From assembly GCA_009926865.1 (NCBI GenBank), contig RFOD01000025.1:1-32279 (forward strand): DNA of 32,279 nt, in the 5' to 3' direction. Origin of the DNA: Gammaproteobacteria bacterium. Lineage in GTDB: Bacteria; Pseudomonadota; Gammaproteobacteria; Steroidobacterales; Steroidobacteraceae. Made by a program: the position numbers and the translations under genes. How positions within the stretch are numbered: the first letter of the stretch is position 1; every line of letters begins with the position of its first letter. The notes below the pieces were generated by a model. The model was not told where the DNA came from, did not search any database, and saw only the letters and a list, made by a program, of their open reading frames with translations. Shown here in pieces: positions 15,171-27,135 of this stretch.

Positions 15171-16436
15171 TCACTCTGCCGGCAGCGGCCCCCAAGTCGG
15201 TTCGCGCACCTCGCCGCGCTCACTCTGCAATCGGGCGCGCGTGAGTCCATCGACGCTGACTGTCGCCAACACGCTGCGCCCAGCTTCCCGCGTGGCATAA
15301 ATCAGCATAGATCCCGCCGGGGAAAAACTCGGTGACTCATCCTGCGAGCCCGTTGTCAGGATTTGCAGGGTACCGGACTGCACATCTTGCTTGGCGATCC
15401 GATAGGCCGCACCCTCACGGGTCACAAAGGCCAGAGTTCGTCCATCTGGACTCACGCGGGGTCGCGCGTTATACGCCCCTTGAAAGCTCAGCCGTCGCGC
15501 TCTCGCCTGTGGCCTCGCCTCCATTTCATAGATCTGCGGTCCGCCTGCCCGATCAGAGGTAAAGAGGATACGACTCCCATCCACCGACCAAGCCGGCTCG
15601 GTATCGATAGCCGGATGATCCGTCAAACGCTCGAGCGCGCCGGTCTGCAAATCGAGCACGTGAATATCGAGGTTCCCGTCACGCGAGGACAGCGTCAGCG
15701 CCAGACGTCGACCATCGGGAGAAAACGCGGGCGCACCGTTCACACCCGCTCGGGAAGACACCCGACGACGCTCGGCCGTCCGTAAGGTCTGTACATACAC
15801 TGCTGATCGCTGGGACTCGAATGAGACATAGGCGAGACTTTGACCATCCGGCGACCAAACAGGTGACATGAGCGGCTGCTTAGATTCGAGAATGATTCTA
15901 GGACTCTCGCCATCGGAATCCGCCACCACCAAACGGTAGCGACGCTGCGTCACCGGACCATCGACCGAGACATACGCAATCCGCGTCGCAAATGCAGAGC
16001 GGATCCCAAGGATTTTCAGGTGTACCCGATCACTGATTCGATGCGCTGCCTGACGCCAGATACTCGGCGTCGCATCAACGCGCTCACGCAACACCACCTG
16101 GTTAGTCAATAAATTACGTAATTCAAATTGGATCGTCAAAGATTTTGCATCAGCCGCTATAACTTGACCAGTTACCAAATAATCCGCTGCCGAACGCGAA
16201 GTGGTGCGAAAACGCCCGCTGCCCCCAAGGTCTGCTGCGATCACGCCGGCGGTATCACGGGGATCTCCCACAAAGGGGGCGACCGCAACGGGGATCGGGT
16301 CTGTGACACCCGAGGTAATATCGACGCGTAATTGCGCGTTAGCCAAACGCGCCCCAAGAACCGCACATAAAACCCACAGACTCAACAATATTAGACGCCT
16401 GAAGGCGATGCGATGACTCAGTGACTCATTGATCAC
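15171..16436 (-). CDS. tolB: Tol-Pal system periplasmic protein TolB
   Basis: Periplasmic partner of Pal and TolA. The 421 residues consist of a signal peptide (to ANA at about 34), an N-terminal alpha/beta domain beginning LRVDITSGVTDPIPVAV, and a C-terminal six-bladed propeller with repeated SPDG/SVDG motifs (for example MSPVWSPDGQSLAYVS, PAFSPDGRRLALTLS, PRVSPDGRTLAFVT). The GTG start at 16436 lies inside the end of tolA (11-base overlap), with GAGG upstream. Length is normal for the family. Confidence 0.97.
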   Translation of the reverse strand: MINESLSHRIAFRRLILLSLWVLCAVLGARLANAQLRVDITSGVTDPIPVAVAPFVGDPRDTAGVIAADLGGSGRFRTTSRSAADYLVTGQVIAADAKSLTIQFELRNLLTNQVVLRERVDATPSIWRQAAHRISDRVHLKILGIRSAFATRIAYVSVDGPVTQRRYRLVVADSDGESPRIILESKQPLMSPVWSPDGQSLAYVSFESQRSAVYVQTLRTAERRRVSSRAGVNGAPAFSPDGRRLALTLSSRDGNLDIHVLDLQTGALERLTDHPAIDTEPAWSVDGSRILFTSDRAGGPQIYEMEARPQARARRLSFQGAYNARPRVSPDGRTLAFVTREGAAYRIAKQDVQSGTLQILTTGSQDESPSFSPAGSMLIYATREAGRSVLATVSVDGLTRARLQSERGEVREPTWGPLPAE

Positions 16437-17313
16437 GGGGCTTGAACCTCAACTCCACAATACGTTCAAACAGGGCAGGATCCGGTGGCGGCGGTAAGGG
16501 TGATGCCCGAAAGGCCGCTGCCTCAATGGATTGTCGCACCACCGCGTCTGCATTGCATACACGCACCTCCACGCCCACCACCGCGCCACCCGGTACCTGG
16601 GTCACCCGCACCAAACAATCGAGTCCCGCTTGGGTAGTCGGCGGCCGGATCCACGCGCGCTCCACTTTTGACTGAATGGCAGCCGCCCATTCGGCCGATT
16701 GCTGCAACCGACGCTGCGCCTGCTGCCGCTCCTCGCTCTCACGCTGGCGCGCCAACTCCTGCTCGCGGGCCGCCTTGATCTGCGCATCAATCTCTGCACG
16801 GCGCTTTTGTTCTGCGAGTCGCTTTTCTTCGGCGCGGCGTTTTTCCTCCGCGACACGCATCTCCTCCGCACGACGCTTCTCCTCGGCGATGCGCTTTTCT
16901 TCAACGCGGCGCTTCTCGTCAGCGATTCGCTGGGCTTGCGCACGTCGTTTTTCCTCGGCGGCCTGTGCTTCTTGAGCTGCCTTTTCACGCGCGATTCGCT
17001 CGGCCGCTTCTCGCGCTGCTTGTGCTTCGAGCTCGGCCTGCGCTTTACGCGCTTCCAACGCTTCGCGCTCTGCTTCCGAATCCTCTGACACCGCCTCTAC
17101 GGGCGAAGGCGCCTCTTCGCTCGGCATAGGCATCGGCGCCGGAACAACCGGCGACGGTCGCGAGGGAGCCTCCAACATGACCACCGCCTCGATCGACACA
17201 CTCGATGCGGGCGCGATCACGGGACGATCAAAAAGAAACCCTGCAATCAGGATCGCAATCGCCAAACCCAGATGAATGGCGATAGACAGTCCGTACGCTT
17301 GCCAGCGTTGCAT
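16426..17313 (-). CDS. tolA: Cell envelope integrity protein TolA
   Basis: Inner-membrane rod that transmits force from TolQ-TolR to TolB and Pal. One membrane segment (about 8-28) is followed by a Pro-rich stretch (about 50-75), a long charged helical domain II (about 76-205) and a compact C-terminal domain III (about 206-295). Domain III has the conserved cysteine pair C233 and C253 and ends VELRFKPRD. Domain II contains near-perfect 12-residue repeats (136-171). The 295-residue length is shorter than E. coli TolA (421), mainly through a shorter domain II. ATG at 17313, 10 bases behind tolR. Confidence 0.95.
   Translation of the reverse strand: MQRWQAYGLSIAIHLGLAIAILIAGFLFDRPVIAPASSVSIEAVVMLEAPSRPSPVVPAPMPMPSEEAPSPVEAVSEDSEAEREALEARKAQAELEAQAAREAAERIAREKAAQEAQAAEEKRRAQAQRIADEKRRVEEKRIAEEKRRAEEMRVAEEKRRAEEKRLAEQKRRAEIDAQIKAAREQELARQRESEERQQAQRRLQQSAEWAAAIQSKVERAWIRPPTTQAGLDCLVRVTQVPGGAVVGVEVRVCNADAVVRQSIEAAAFRASPLPPPPDPALFERIVELRFKPRDQ
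16801..16908 (-). repeat. Three 36-base in-frame repeats in tolA domain II
   Basis: Encodes three 12-residue units of the pattern R-(A/V)-E-E-(K/M)-R-(I/V/L)-A-E-(E/Q)-K-R at TolA residues 136-171. Charge periodicity suits a long single helix. Such repeats vary in number between strains by slippage. Confidence 0.8.
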
Positions 17314-17323
17314 GCCGCGACCG

Positions 17324-17776
17324 TCAGGGTTGGCGTGACTCGCGCACGCCCGGTTCGGTCAAAAATCCCACGCGTTTGGCACCGGCCGTTTGTAGTACCA
17401 GCATCGTCGCCACAATCTGCCCATAGGCGACCTGTTGATCAGCCTTAATGAATACATTGATATTCGGCGCGATCAATAGCTCGGCCGCGATCCGTTCAGC
17501 TAACTCATCCTCATCAACCGGCGACTCCGGTGTCTCCCCGCGATTAAGATATCGAACACCGGCTCGATCAATGGATACCACCAACGGCTCTCGGTTCTGA
17601 TCCTGTGCGAGATCAATCGCTGGCGCATCCGCATCTGGTAGATCGACGTTCACACCTTGCGTCAACAGCGGCGCCGTGACCATGAAGATGATCAATAGCA
17701 CCAGCATGACGTCGATATACGGTACGACGTTAATGTCGCCCATCGGCCGGCGGCGTCGACGCGAAGCTTGACTCAT
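17324..17776 (-). CDS. tolR: Tol-Pal system protein TolR
   Basis: ExbD/TolR-family component of the proton-driven Tol motor. The 150 residues include the cytoplasmic N terminus (RRRRRPMGDINVVPYIDV) and a single membrane helix at about 22-42 carrying the conserved aspartate (YIDVMLVLLIIFMV) thought to carry protons. A periplasmic domain ends QTAGAKRVGFLTEP. ATG at 17776, 11 bases behind tolQ; the genes are co-transcribed. Confidence 0.97.
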   Translation of the reverse strand: MSQASRRRRRPMGDINVVPYIDVMLVLLIIFMVTAPLLTQGVNVDLPDADAPAIDLAQDQNREPLVVSIDRAGVRYLNRGETPESPVDEDELAERIAAELLIAPNINVFIKADQQVAYGQIVATMLVLQTAGAKRVGFLTEPGVRESRQP

Positions 17777-17787
17777 CGCCTCGATCC

Positions 17788-18465
17788 TCAGTGCTCGCCG
17801 CGTGAGGCGTGACGCTGCAATATCGTCGAGAACTCTTCAATGAACGCATCAAAGCGCATCTCGAGTCGCCACACCTGATCGGCGAATCGGTTGTAAGCAA
17901 TCACCGCGGGGATCGCCGCAAAAAGACCCATCGCCGTGGCGATCAGGGCCTCGGCAATGCCGGGGGCCACGGTCTGCAGACTCGCCTGCTGCACACTACC
18001 GAGACCAATAAAGGCATGCATGATGCCCCATACGGTGCCGAACAAACCGACATAGGGACTGGTTGAGCCCACCGTCGCCAAGGCCGACAGACTGTGCTCC
18101 ATGTGTTCCATTTCTTTGATCTGCTGCGCCTTCATCGCGCGACGAGCGCCCTCAAGTAGCGTGTCTGACGGATTGTTTCCCTGTTGCTTCAAGCGTGCGA
18201 ACTCGCGAAACCCGGCGCGGAAAATACTTTCGATGCCGCGCGATGCTCCGCGCGAGTCGATACCGCGGTAAAGCGCGCCCAAATCACCACTTGCCCAGAA
18301 TTCACTCTCAAAACGCTCTAAATCCGCTTTGATCGTCGCCAAGATACTGCGCTTACGAAAGATCACACTCCAAGAAAAAACCGAAGCTCCCACCAAGAGC
18401 AGCATCACCAACTGCACGATCAGCGTCGCCTCGAGAATCAATCGCAGAATTGACAAGTCATTCAT
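17788..18465 (-). CDS. tolQ: Tol-Pal system protein TolQ
   Basis: MotA/TolQ/ExbB-family subunit that forms the proton channel with TolR. The 225-residue protein has an N-terminal membrane helix (about 10-35), a cytoplasmic loop, and two C-terminal helices in the segment [18 protein letters not shown] to [11 protein letters not shown]. The ATG at 18465 has GGAG seven bases upstream and overlaps the ybgC end by 8 bases. The frame extends to 18507, but that would only add a hydrophilic leader unlike the family. Confidence 0.97.
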   Translation of the reverse strand: MNDLSILRLILEATLIVQLVMLLLVGASVFSWSVIFRKRSILATIKADLERFESEFWASGDLGALYRGIDSRGASRGIESIFRAGFREFARLKQQGNNPSDTLLEGARRAMKAQQIKEMEHMEHSLSALATVGSTSPYVGLFGTVWGIMHAFIGLGSVQQASLQTVAPGIAEALIATAMGLFAAIPAVIAYNRFADQVWRLEMRFDAFIEEFSTILQRHASRGEH

Positions 18466-18865
18466 GAAGATACTCCGCAATTCGCTTTGGACGCAGACTC
18501 TGCGCATCGACGCAGACGACCCGCACTTGCGCCTCGACTAGCAAGTCATCCCCGCGATGAATCGTCTGATCAAACCATGCAGTGGTGCGACTATCGGGGC
18601 GGTATCGGCAGCTCACTCGCAGCTCATCGTCGAGTCGAGCTGGGCCGCGATAGTCGACTTCTACGCGTAACACCATAAACAGCACCCCCGGGTCGATCGC
18701 TAAGGCCTGTTGGGAGTAGCCTTTGGTACGCAGCCATTCAGTCCGACAACGCTCGAGGAACTTCAAATAATTCGCGTAGTACACCACGCCGCCGCCGTCG
18801 GTATCTTCCCAATACACGCGGATAGGATACGAGAATGAGAGCCCCTCATTCATACGCTCACTCAC
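18458..18865 (-). CDS. ybgC: Tol-Pal-associated acyl-CoA thioesterase YbgC
   Basis: Hot-dog-fold thioesterase of the 4-hydroxybenzoyl-CoA thioesterase type, always found at the head of tol-pal operons and linked to phospholipid or acyl-ACP metabolism. The 135 residues include the signature [21 protein letters not shown] with the catalytic aspartate, and the ERCRTEWLR helix. The histidine found after VVY in some members is a tyrosine here, which also occurs in relatives. GTG at 18865 overlaps the ruvB stop (GTGA) with GGAGAG upstream, and the end overlaps tolQ. Confidence 0.95.
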   Translation of the reverse strand: MSERMNEGLSFSYPIRVYWEDTDGGGVVYYANYLKFLERCRTEWLRTKGYSQQALAIDPGVLFMVLRVEVDYRGPARLDDELRVSCRYRPDSRTTAWFDQTIHRGDDLLVEAQVRVVCVDAQSLRPKRIAEYLHE

Positions 18866-19908
18866 GCGCTCTCTCCGGGCCCATCAAACAGCGGTAGCGC
18901 CGCATCAGTGCGTACCGGAGGCGTTAGACCAAAGTGGGCGTACGCGGTCTTGGTGACGACACGTCCACGCGCCGTACGCATGATGTATCCCTGCTGGATC
19001 AGATAAGGCTCGATCACATCTTCGAGGGTCCCGCGCTCCTCACCCACCGCCGCCGCCAAACTTTCGATACCGACTGGACCACCGTCAAACTTATCAATGA
19101 TGGTCGTCAATAGTTTTCGATCTAGAGTATCGAAGCCCTGCGGATCAACATCCAGCAAATCCAAAGCAGCGATGGCGAGCGCCTCATCGATCTGGCCGTT
19201 ACCACGTACCTCAGCGTAATCGCGCGCACGCCGCAATAAACGATTTGCGATACGGGGGGTCCCCCGCGAGCGTTCAGCGATGCGTCGCGCGCCGAGCTCA
19301 TCAATGGGCACGCCGAGGATTCCGGCAGAGCGCTGCACAATCAACGTTAAATCAGCGGCATCGTAAAACTCTAGACGCTGCACAATCCCAAAGCGATCCC
19401 GTAGCGGCGAGGTTAATAAGCCTGCGCGTGTCGTTGCGCCGACCAAGGTAAAGGGCGGCAAAGACAACTTGATCGAGCGCGCGGCAGGGCCCTCACCAAT
19501 CATGATATCGAGCTGATAGTCCTCCATCGCGGGATACAGCACTTCCTCGACCACCGGCGAAAGGCGATGGATCTCATCAACAAAGAGCACATCGCGCGGC
19601 TGTAAATTGGTGAGGATGGCAGCCAGATCCCCTGCCCGCTCAAGTACGGGCCCCGAGGTTTGGCGTAAGTTGACGCCGAGCTCGGCTGCCAAAATATTGG
19701 CCAAGGTAGTTTTACCTAAGCCGGGCGGCCCAAATATTAAAACATGATCAAGCGCCTCAGCGCGAGCTCTCGCCGCACCAACAAAGATTTCTAACTGCTC
19801 TTTGACGGGTCGTTGTCCCGTGTAGTCGGCGAGACGTTTTGGACGAATCGCGCGTTCAATCGCCTCATCCTCACCGCCCGCAGCGCCGGTCACAACGCGC
19901 TCGTTCAT
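18862..19908 (-). CDS. ruvB: Holliday junction branch migration helicase RuvB
   Basis: AAA+ motor that drives branch migration with RuvA at Holliday junctions. From the ATG at 19908 (348 residues): Walker A GPPGLGKT at about 60-67, Walker [10 protein letters not shown] around 108-116, sensor 1 VGATTRAG, arginine-finger region [10 protein letters not shown], and the C-terminal winged helix with VEPY-like [13 protein letters not shown]. The ATG overlaps the ruvA stop (ATGA). The open frame to 19959 is an artefact of the overlap. Confidence 0.97.
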   Translation of the reverse strand: MNERVVTGAAGGEDEAIERAIRPKRLADYTGQRPVKEQLEIFVGAARARAEALDHVLIFGPPGLGKTTLANILAAELGVNLRQTSGPVLERAGDLAAILTNLQPRDVLFVDEIHRLSPVVEEVLYPAMEDYQLDIMIGEGPAARSIKLSLPPFTLVGATTRAGLLTSPLRDRFGIVQRLEFYDAADLTLIVQRSAGILGVPIDELGARRIAERSRGTPRIANRLLRRARDYAEVRGNGQIDEALAIAALDLLDVDPQGFDTLDRKLLTTIIDKFDGGPVGIESLAAAVGEERGTLEDVIEPYLIQQGYIMRTARGRVVTKTAYAHFGLTPPVRTDAALPLFDGPGESA

Positions 19909-20519
19909 GTCGCCCCTCCCCGCTCGCGAGCGACTCCTTGCAAGGCGCGGCGAATCCACTCTTCTGTGGACAAAGATTCTGACTCGCTACCGCTCGCAGC
20001 CTTGAGCATCCGAGTCACCTCAGCGGGCTTATAGCCGAGCGCCACGAGCGCAGCCTGCGCCTCGGTCTCTGGCGCAGCCGAACCCCACCCACCGAGCGTG
20101 ATACCAAGCTCTGCCGAGCTTTGTAGACGATCACGCATTTCAATCACTAAGCGCTCAGCCGTTTTACGACCGACCCCGGGAATACGGGTCAAAGCGCTGA
20201 CATCTTGCGCGGTCACACAGGCTGCGAAACCCTCAGCGCTAATACCTGAAAGAATCGCCAAGGCGAGCTTGGGCCCGACACCCGACACTTTGAGTAAACC
20301 GCGAAACAGCTTGCGCTCACTCTCGGTCAAAAATCCGTATAGAACATGCGCGTCTTCTCGCACCACGAGATGAGTCAGTAAGTAAACTTCCTCACCCACC
20401 GCTGGCAAATCAAAGAATGTGGACATAGGCGCTTCGAGCTCGTAACCGACCCCCGCCACTTCCAGCAATAAGCCGGGCGGGGTTTTTGCCACGAGTCGTC
20501 CGCGTAAGGAGCCGATCAT
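19905..20519 (-). CDS. ruvA: Holliday junction DNA-binding protein RuvA
   Basis: Tetrameric junction-binding subunit of the RuvAB complex. The 204 residues comprise an N-terminal OB fold ([21 protein letters not shown]), two helix-hairpin-helix motifs ([14 protein letters not shown] and [15 protein letters not shown]), and a mobile C-terminal domain ([19 protein letters not shown]) that contacts RuvB. ATG overlaps the ruvC stop (ATGA). Confidence 0.97.
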   Translation of the reverse strand: MIGSLRGRLVAKTPPGLLLEVAGVGYELEAPMSTFFDLPAVGEEVYLLTHLVVREDAHVLYGFLTESERKLFRGLLKVSGVGPKLALAILSGISAEGFAACVTAQDVSALTRIPGVGRKTAERLVIEMRDRLQSSAELGITLGGWGSAAPETEAQAALVALGYKPAEVTRMLKAASGSESESLSTEEWIRRALQGVARERGGAT

Positions 20520-21100
20520 CCTGCTACTCCCGAGACGAGCCGCGCGAGCTTGCGGTGCTGCGCGTGACAGACAGCCACCGCGAGCGCATCTGCGGCATCG
20601 GCCGACAAGCGACCCACGGGCTTCAGCAAACTGTGCATCATGTGCGCAACCTGTAATTTGTCGGCTGCACCGAAGCCGACGGTCGCGAGCTTGATAGCGC
20701 GCGGCGCGTATTCGGCAAGCTGAACACGATCGCCCAGTGCCGCTAAGGCGGCGCCCCGCGCTTGGCCGAGCTTGAGCGCACTGTCGACATTGCGACTGAC
20801 AAAGACTCGCTCGATCGCCGCTTCTTGCGGCTTGTATTGCTCAAGCACGCGACTGACGCCGTTATAAATGGCACTGAGCCGTACCGCAACCGGTAACCGC
20901 TCCACCTCGATCCGACCATGTTCGAGACATCGCCACTCACCTTCAAAGATTTCGATCAAACCGAACCCCGTTCGTCGCGACCCGGGGTCCAAGCCCAGAA
21001 TACGCAACGGACCTTGCACGGTCGCCGAACCGACCACCTCCGCGACCGGCTGCACGGACGGATCGAAATTGCGCCAGGCTTTTGAGCCAAACCGCGCCAT
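20516..21100 (-). CDS. ruvC: Crossover junction endodeoxyribonuclease RuvC
   Basis: Resolves Holliday junctions by paired nicks. It holds the RNase H-like acidic residues: Asp in ILGLDPGSRRTGFG, Glu in AAIERVFVSRN, and the C-terminal aspartates in SADAADALAVAVCH. With the ATG at 21100 the protein is 194 residues and carries about 31 extra residues before the usual RILG(L/I)DPG start. That ATG has a good GAGG 8 bases upstream; GTG (21019) and TTG (21007) codons would give the normal length but lack a clear ribosome site. First gene of the ruvCAB-tol-pal run. Confidence 0.95.
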   Translation of the reverse strand: MARFGSKAWRNFDPSVQPVAEVVGSATVQGPLRILGLDPGSRRTGFGLIEIFEGEWRCLEHGRIEVERLPVAVRLSAIYNGVSRVLEQYKPQEAAIERVFVSRNVDSALKLGQARGAALAALGDRVQLAEYAPRAIKLATVGFGAADKLQVAHMMHSLLKPVGRLSADAADALAVAVCHAQHRKLARLVSGVAG

Positions 21101-21180
21101 GCTTTGCGCCTCAACGGCCTCTAATCGTGCCGATCATAGCGGTAAAGCCAACCGAACGCGCAGGCAGCTCTGACGAGCAC

Positions 21181-23836
<2,656 letters not shown>

Positions 23837-23898
23837 GTTCGGATCGTCCTCAAAAAAATCAGGGCAAAATCAATTCTTCGAATCACAATCGCGTGACG

Positions 23899-26862
23899 CT
23901 AGCCTCGGCTCCGCCGAGCGGTCGTCGTAGTCGCCTTCTTCGGTACCGTAGATTTGCGAGTGACTGAATCAGCGACTTCGTCACTGGCTAGGCGCTTAGT
24001 TTTGCGCGCACTCTCTTCGCGCGCTTGCGCACGTAGTGCAGCACCAACCAGTGATTTCTGCTCTGCATCGTGGATCTTGGCAATCCCCGTGGCGGGTGCT
24101 GCGGCCGGCGCACGCCCCGCATACAGAAGTTCATGGTCTGCCGATAAGGGACGCTCGAGCTGATGGCGGATTTGGTACCACGCGCCTTGATTCTGCGGCT
24201 CCTCTTGGCACCAAACGATCTCACGCGCGTTCGGGTAGCGACTGATGATGGCGTCGTATTCTTCAACTGGGAATGGATACAACTGCTCCAGACGAACCAA
24301 GGCAATATCTTTGATTTGTGACTCGCGTTGCTCTTTAAGGAGATCAAAGTACACCTTGCCGCTTGAGAGCACGATGCGGCGCACCGTTTTAGGCTCTACT
24401 TCATCCACATCATCGATAAGCGTGCGGAAGCTCCCTTGCTGCAATTCCTCCAACGAGGACACACTCATGGGGTGTCGCAACAAGCTTTTCGGCGTCATTA
24501 CCACGAGCGGCTTACGGAACCGCCTGAGCATCTGCCGACGCAACATATGAAACATTTGCGCAGGGGTTGAGGGCACGCACACCTGCATATTGAGTTCGGC
24601 GCAGAGTTGCAAGAAACGCTCAAGACGGGCGGAGGAATGCTCCGGTCCCTGCCCTTCATAACCATGCGGCAAAAAGAGCGTCAGACCGCAGTATCGACCC
24701 CACTTGGATTCGCCCGAGCTGATGAACTGATCAATGATGACCTGAGCGCCGTTAGCAAAATCCCCAAACTGGCCTTCCCAGATCACCAGCACGCCGGGAT
24801 CCGTGGTCGAAAAGCCGTACTCGAAGCCCATGACGGCTTCTTCTGATAGCACCGAATCAATCACCTGAAATCGCGGCTGACGCTCAGCGATGTGCTGCAG
24901 CGGGATATGAGTCGCACCCGACTCTTGGTGGTGCCACACGGCGTGACGATGGAAGAACGTACCGCGACCGCAGTCTTGGCCAGACAAACGCACTGCGTAG
25001 CCCTCTTCCAACAAACTCGCATAGGCCAGCGTTTCCGCGCAGCCCCAGTCAAGGAGCATGTCACCTGCCAACATTTTTTTGCGGTTCTCAACCACCTGTG
25101 CCACGCGAGGGTTCAACACAAAGCCGTCGGGAACTTCGGTAATCCGCGCACCGAGCGCCTGCATACGTCGCGGCTCAACACCCGTGGTCACACGCGCCGA
25201 CCAGTCGACCTCCATGTAGGGGCTCCAGTCGACGGTGAATTTATTACCAATCATGCCGAGCGAAGCGCGCGCCAGCGGCCGCCCCTCATCAAGGCCCGAT
25301 CGATAATCGTTCATCATGGCTTCCGCTTCGTCCGCGCTCAGCACTCCTTCGCCTACCAAGCGATCGGCATATTGCTTACGGGCGCTCGCGTGCTGGCGGA
25401 TGGCCTGATACATCACAGGCTGCGTCGCCGACGGCTCATCCGCTTCGTTGTGACCCAAACGCCGATAACACACGAGATCAATCACAACATCTTTGTGAAA
25501 TTTTTGGCGATAGCGCATCGCAAGTCGCGTGACAAATACCACTGACTCTGGATCATCGCCATTGACGTGGAAAATCGGCGCTTCGAGGATCTTAGCCACG
25601 TCTGAGCAGTACATGGTCGAGCGCGCATCATCCGGCCGTGACGTGGTAAACCCAACCTGATTATTAATCACGACGTGAACGGTGCCACCGGTGGAATAAC
25701 CACGCGCCTGCGATAACTGCATGGTTTCCATCACCACGCCCTGACCGGCGAAGGCGGCATCACCATGGATCAAAATCGGCACCACCCGCTCACCGAACTG
25801 ATCGTTACGGCGCTCTTGGCGAGCCCGAACCGAGCCCTCAACCACAGGGTTGACCACCTCCAGGTGTGAGGGGTTAAAGGCGAGTGCCACGTGTACATTA
25901 CCGCCCGAGGTACGCAAATCTGCAGAAAAGCCCTTGTGATATTTGACGTCACCCGAACCCTTAAGCTCGGTTGTATCGTAACGGCCTTCAAATTCCGAGA
26001 ACAAAACGGAAGGTGATTTACCGAGCACATTGACGAGCACGTTTAGTCGACCGCGGTGGGCCATACCGATCACGAATTCTTCGGCGCCCAAATCGCCACC
26101 GGTTTGAATGGCATCGTCCAAAAGCGCAATGAGTGCTTCGCCGCCTTCCAATGAGAATCGCTTTTGCCCCACATATTTGGTGTGCAAATAGCGCTCGAGA
26201 CCTTCGGCTGCCGTCAACTGCCAAAGAATATTGCGCCGCTCTTCCGTGACGAAAACCTGATTGAGGCGCCCCACCTGAAATTCATCCTGCAACCAGAGGC
26301 GCTCTTCGGTGTTGGAGACATGAGCGAATTCCGCTCCCACCGAGCCACAGTAGATTTTCTTGAGAGTGGCAATGATCTCGCGCAGCGTGGTGCGCTGCGG
26401 GATCTCGCGTTGGCGACTCCCCGTAAAAAACTCGGTATCGAGATCCGCATCCGACAACCCGAAGTAATCGAGATCGAGCACCCGAGGACGATCGCGGCGA
26501 GACAGTCCCAAGGGGTCAAGCTGAGCGACCAAGTGTCCACGGTTGGCGTAAATCTGCACCAATCGTGAAACCGCTCCTTGTTTGGCGCTGGCCTCACTCT
26601 CAATCGGGATCGCTCGCGCGCCACCGGCTTCTCGCGCAGCCTTGGCACGCTGGGCGATGGCGGCCCGAATCGACTGGTGCGACGGCTCATCGCCGATACG
26701 GCTCGCGCCATTGGCTCGCGGCAGTTTTTCAAAGTATTCCTGCCAGCGACGATCAACGCTCGCTGGATCGTGCAGGAACTGCTCATAGAGGGTTTCGATG
26801 TACTCGGCATTGCTGCCGAATGGAAGGGAGGTGTCGACCTGATCGCTGCGCGTAGCGCCCAT
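23899..26862 (-). CDS. sucA: 2-oxoglutarate dehydrogenase E1
   Basis: Thiamine-diphosphate enzyme that decarboxylates 2-oxoglutarate in the TCA cycle. About 987 residues from the ATG at 26862: N-terminal E2-binding helix (EYIETLYEQFLHDPASVD), the GMAHRGRLNVLVNVLGK motif, ThDP/Mg-binding GDAAFAGQGVVMETMQLS with INNQVGFTTS, and GHNEADEPS. The C terminus, past about residue 945, is an unusual Lys/Arg/Thr-rich tail (KTKRLASDEV... KKATTTTARRSRG) that E. coli SucA lacks. An upstream GTG (26913) in frame overlaps the TATAAT promoter hexamer and is rejected. A tRNA-Arg fragment lies just upstream. Confidence 0.96.
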   Translation of the reverse strand: MGATRSDQVDTSLPFGSNAEYIETLYEQFLHDPASVDRRWQEYFEKLPRANGASRIGDEPSHQSIRAAIAQRAKAAREAGGARAIPIESEASAKQGAVSRLVQIYANRGHLVAQLDPLGLSRRDRPRVLDLDYFGLSDADLDTEFFTGSRQREIPQRTTLREIIATLKKIYCGSVGAEFAHVSNTEERLWLQDEFQVGRLNQVFVTEERRNILWQLTAAEGLERYLHTKYVGQKRFSLEGGEALIALLDDAIQTGGDLGAEEFVIGMAHRGRLNVLVNVLGKSPSVLFSEFEGRYDTTELKGSGDVKYHKGFSADLRTSGGNVHVALAFNPSHLEVVNPVVEGSVRARQERRNDQFGERVVPILIHGDAAFAGQGVVMETMQLSQARGYSTGGTVHVVINNQVGFTTSRPDDARSTMYCSDVAKILEAPIFHVNGDDPESVVFVTRLAMRYRQKFHKDVVIDLVCYRRLGHNEADEPSATQPVMYQAIRQHASARKQYADRLVGEGVLSADEAEAMMNDYRSGLDEGRPLARASLGMIGNKFTVDWSPYMEVDWSARVTTGVEPRRMQALGARITEVPDGFVLNPRVAQVVENRKKMLAGDMLLDWGCAETLAYASLLEEGYAVRLSGQDCGRGTFFHRHAVWHHQESGATHIPLQHIAERQPRFQVIDSVLSEEAVMGFEYGFSTTDPGVLVIWEGQFGDFANGAQVIIDQFISSGESKWGRYCGLTLFLPHGYEGQGPEHSSARLERFLQLCAELNMQVCVPSTPAQMFHMLRRQMLRRFRKPLVVMTPKSLLRHPMSVSSLEELQQGSFRTLIDDVDEVEPKTVRRIVLSSGKVYFDLLKEQRESQIKDIALVRLEQLYPFPVEEYDAIISRYPNAREIVWCQEEPQNQGAWYQIRHQLERPLSADHELLYAGRAPAAAPATGIAKIHDAEQKSLVGAALRAQAREESARKTKRLASDEVADSVTRKSTVPKKATTTTARRSRG

Positions 26863-26904
26863 GATGGAAAAATGGCCCCCGAATCGCCAAACGTAAAACC
26901 GCGC

Positions 26905-26910
26905 ATTATA
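26905..26910 (-). promoter_or_regulatory. -10 hexamer of the sucA promoter
   Basis: A perfect TATAAT reads on the minus strand 42 bases before the sucA ATG. No good -35 is visible; at the right distance lies the GC-rich acceptor end of the tRNA-Arg fragment. This suggests an activator-dependent promoter or simply a weak one. Confidence 0.55.
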
Positions 26911-26919
26911 CACGAGGGG

Positions 26920-26968
26920 ATGGCGCCCCCGGCAGGAGTTGAACCTACGACCTACCGCTTAGGAGGCG
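26920..26968 (-). repeat. tRNA-Arg 3'-half fragment (att-like direct repeat, sucA side)
   Basis: 44 bases (26925-26968) are identical to the anticodon-loop-to-acceptor half of the intact tRNA-Arg at 29682-29725. After one mismatch at the discriminator (G73 here, A73 in the intact gene), the CCA and one more base also match. The 5' half is missing, so it is not a tRNA gene. This is the expected footprint of integration by a tyrosine recombinase at a tRNA 3' end. Confidence 0.85.
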
Positions 26969-27135
26969 ACGGTGCGTGCAAAAACCTGCAACCTGATACA
27001 AAGCGCAACTAACTGAAATATATAGCCTTTCTATCGCTAGTGGATGACGACAAGTGGGGCGCGATAGCGTCTACCCATGGCAAATCTGAGTGAGGCGCAG
27101 CCGACACTTTACAGCGATACCCCCTGACAGAACTG

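Noticed and set aside
16801-16908. Regular 36-base repeats as a CRISPR array
   Set aside because: The units are contiguous, imperfect and in frame inside tolA, with no unique spacers.
24892-25545. 217-codon frame antisense to sucA
   Set aside because: It lies wholly inside the highly conserved SucA coding region and has no recognisable domain.
26920-26968. A second tRNA-Arg gene beside sucA
   Set aside because: Only the anticodon loop, T arm and acceptor 3' strand are present. The D arm and acceptor 5' strand are missing, so it cannot fold as a tRNA.
26969-27135. Integrase remnant between the tRNA-Arg fragment and the amidase gene
   Set aside because: I read all frames of this short stretch and saw no recombinase motif; a homology search would be needed to find a decayed one.
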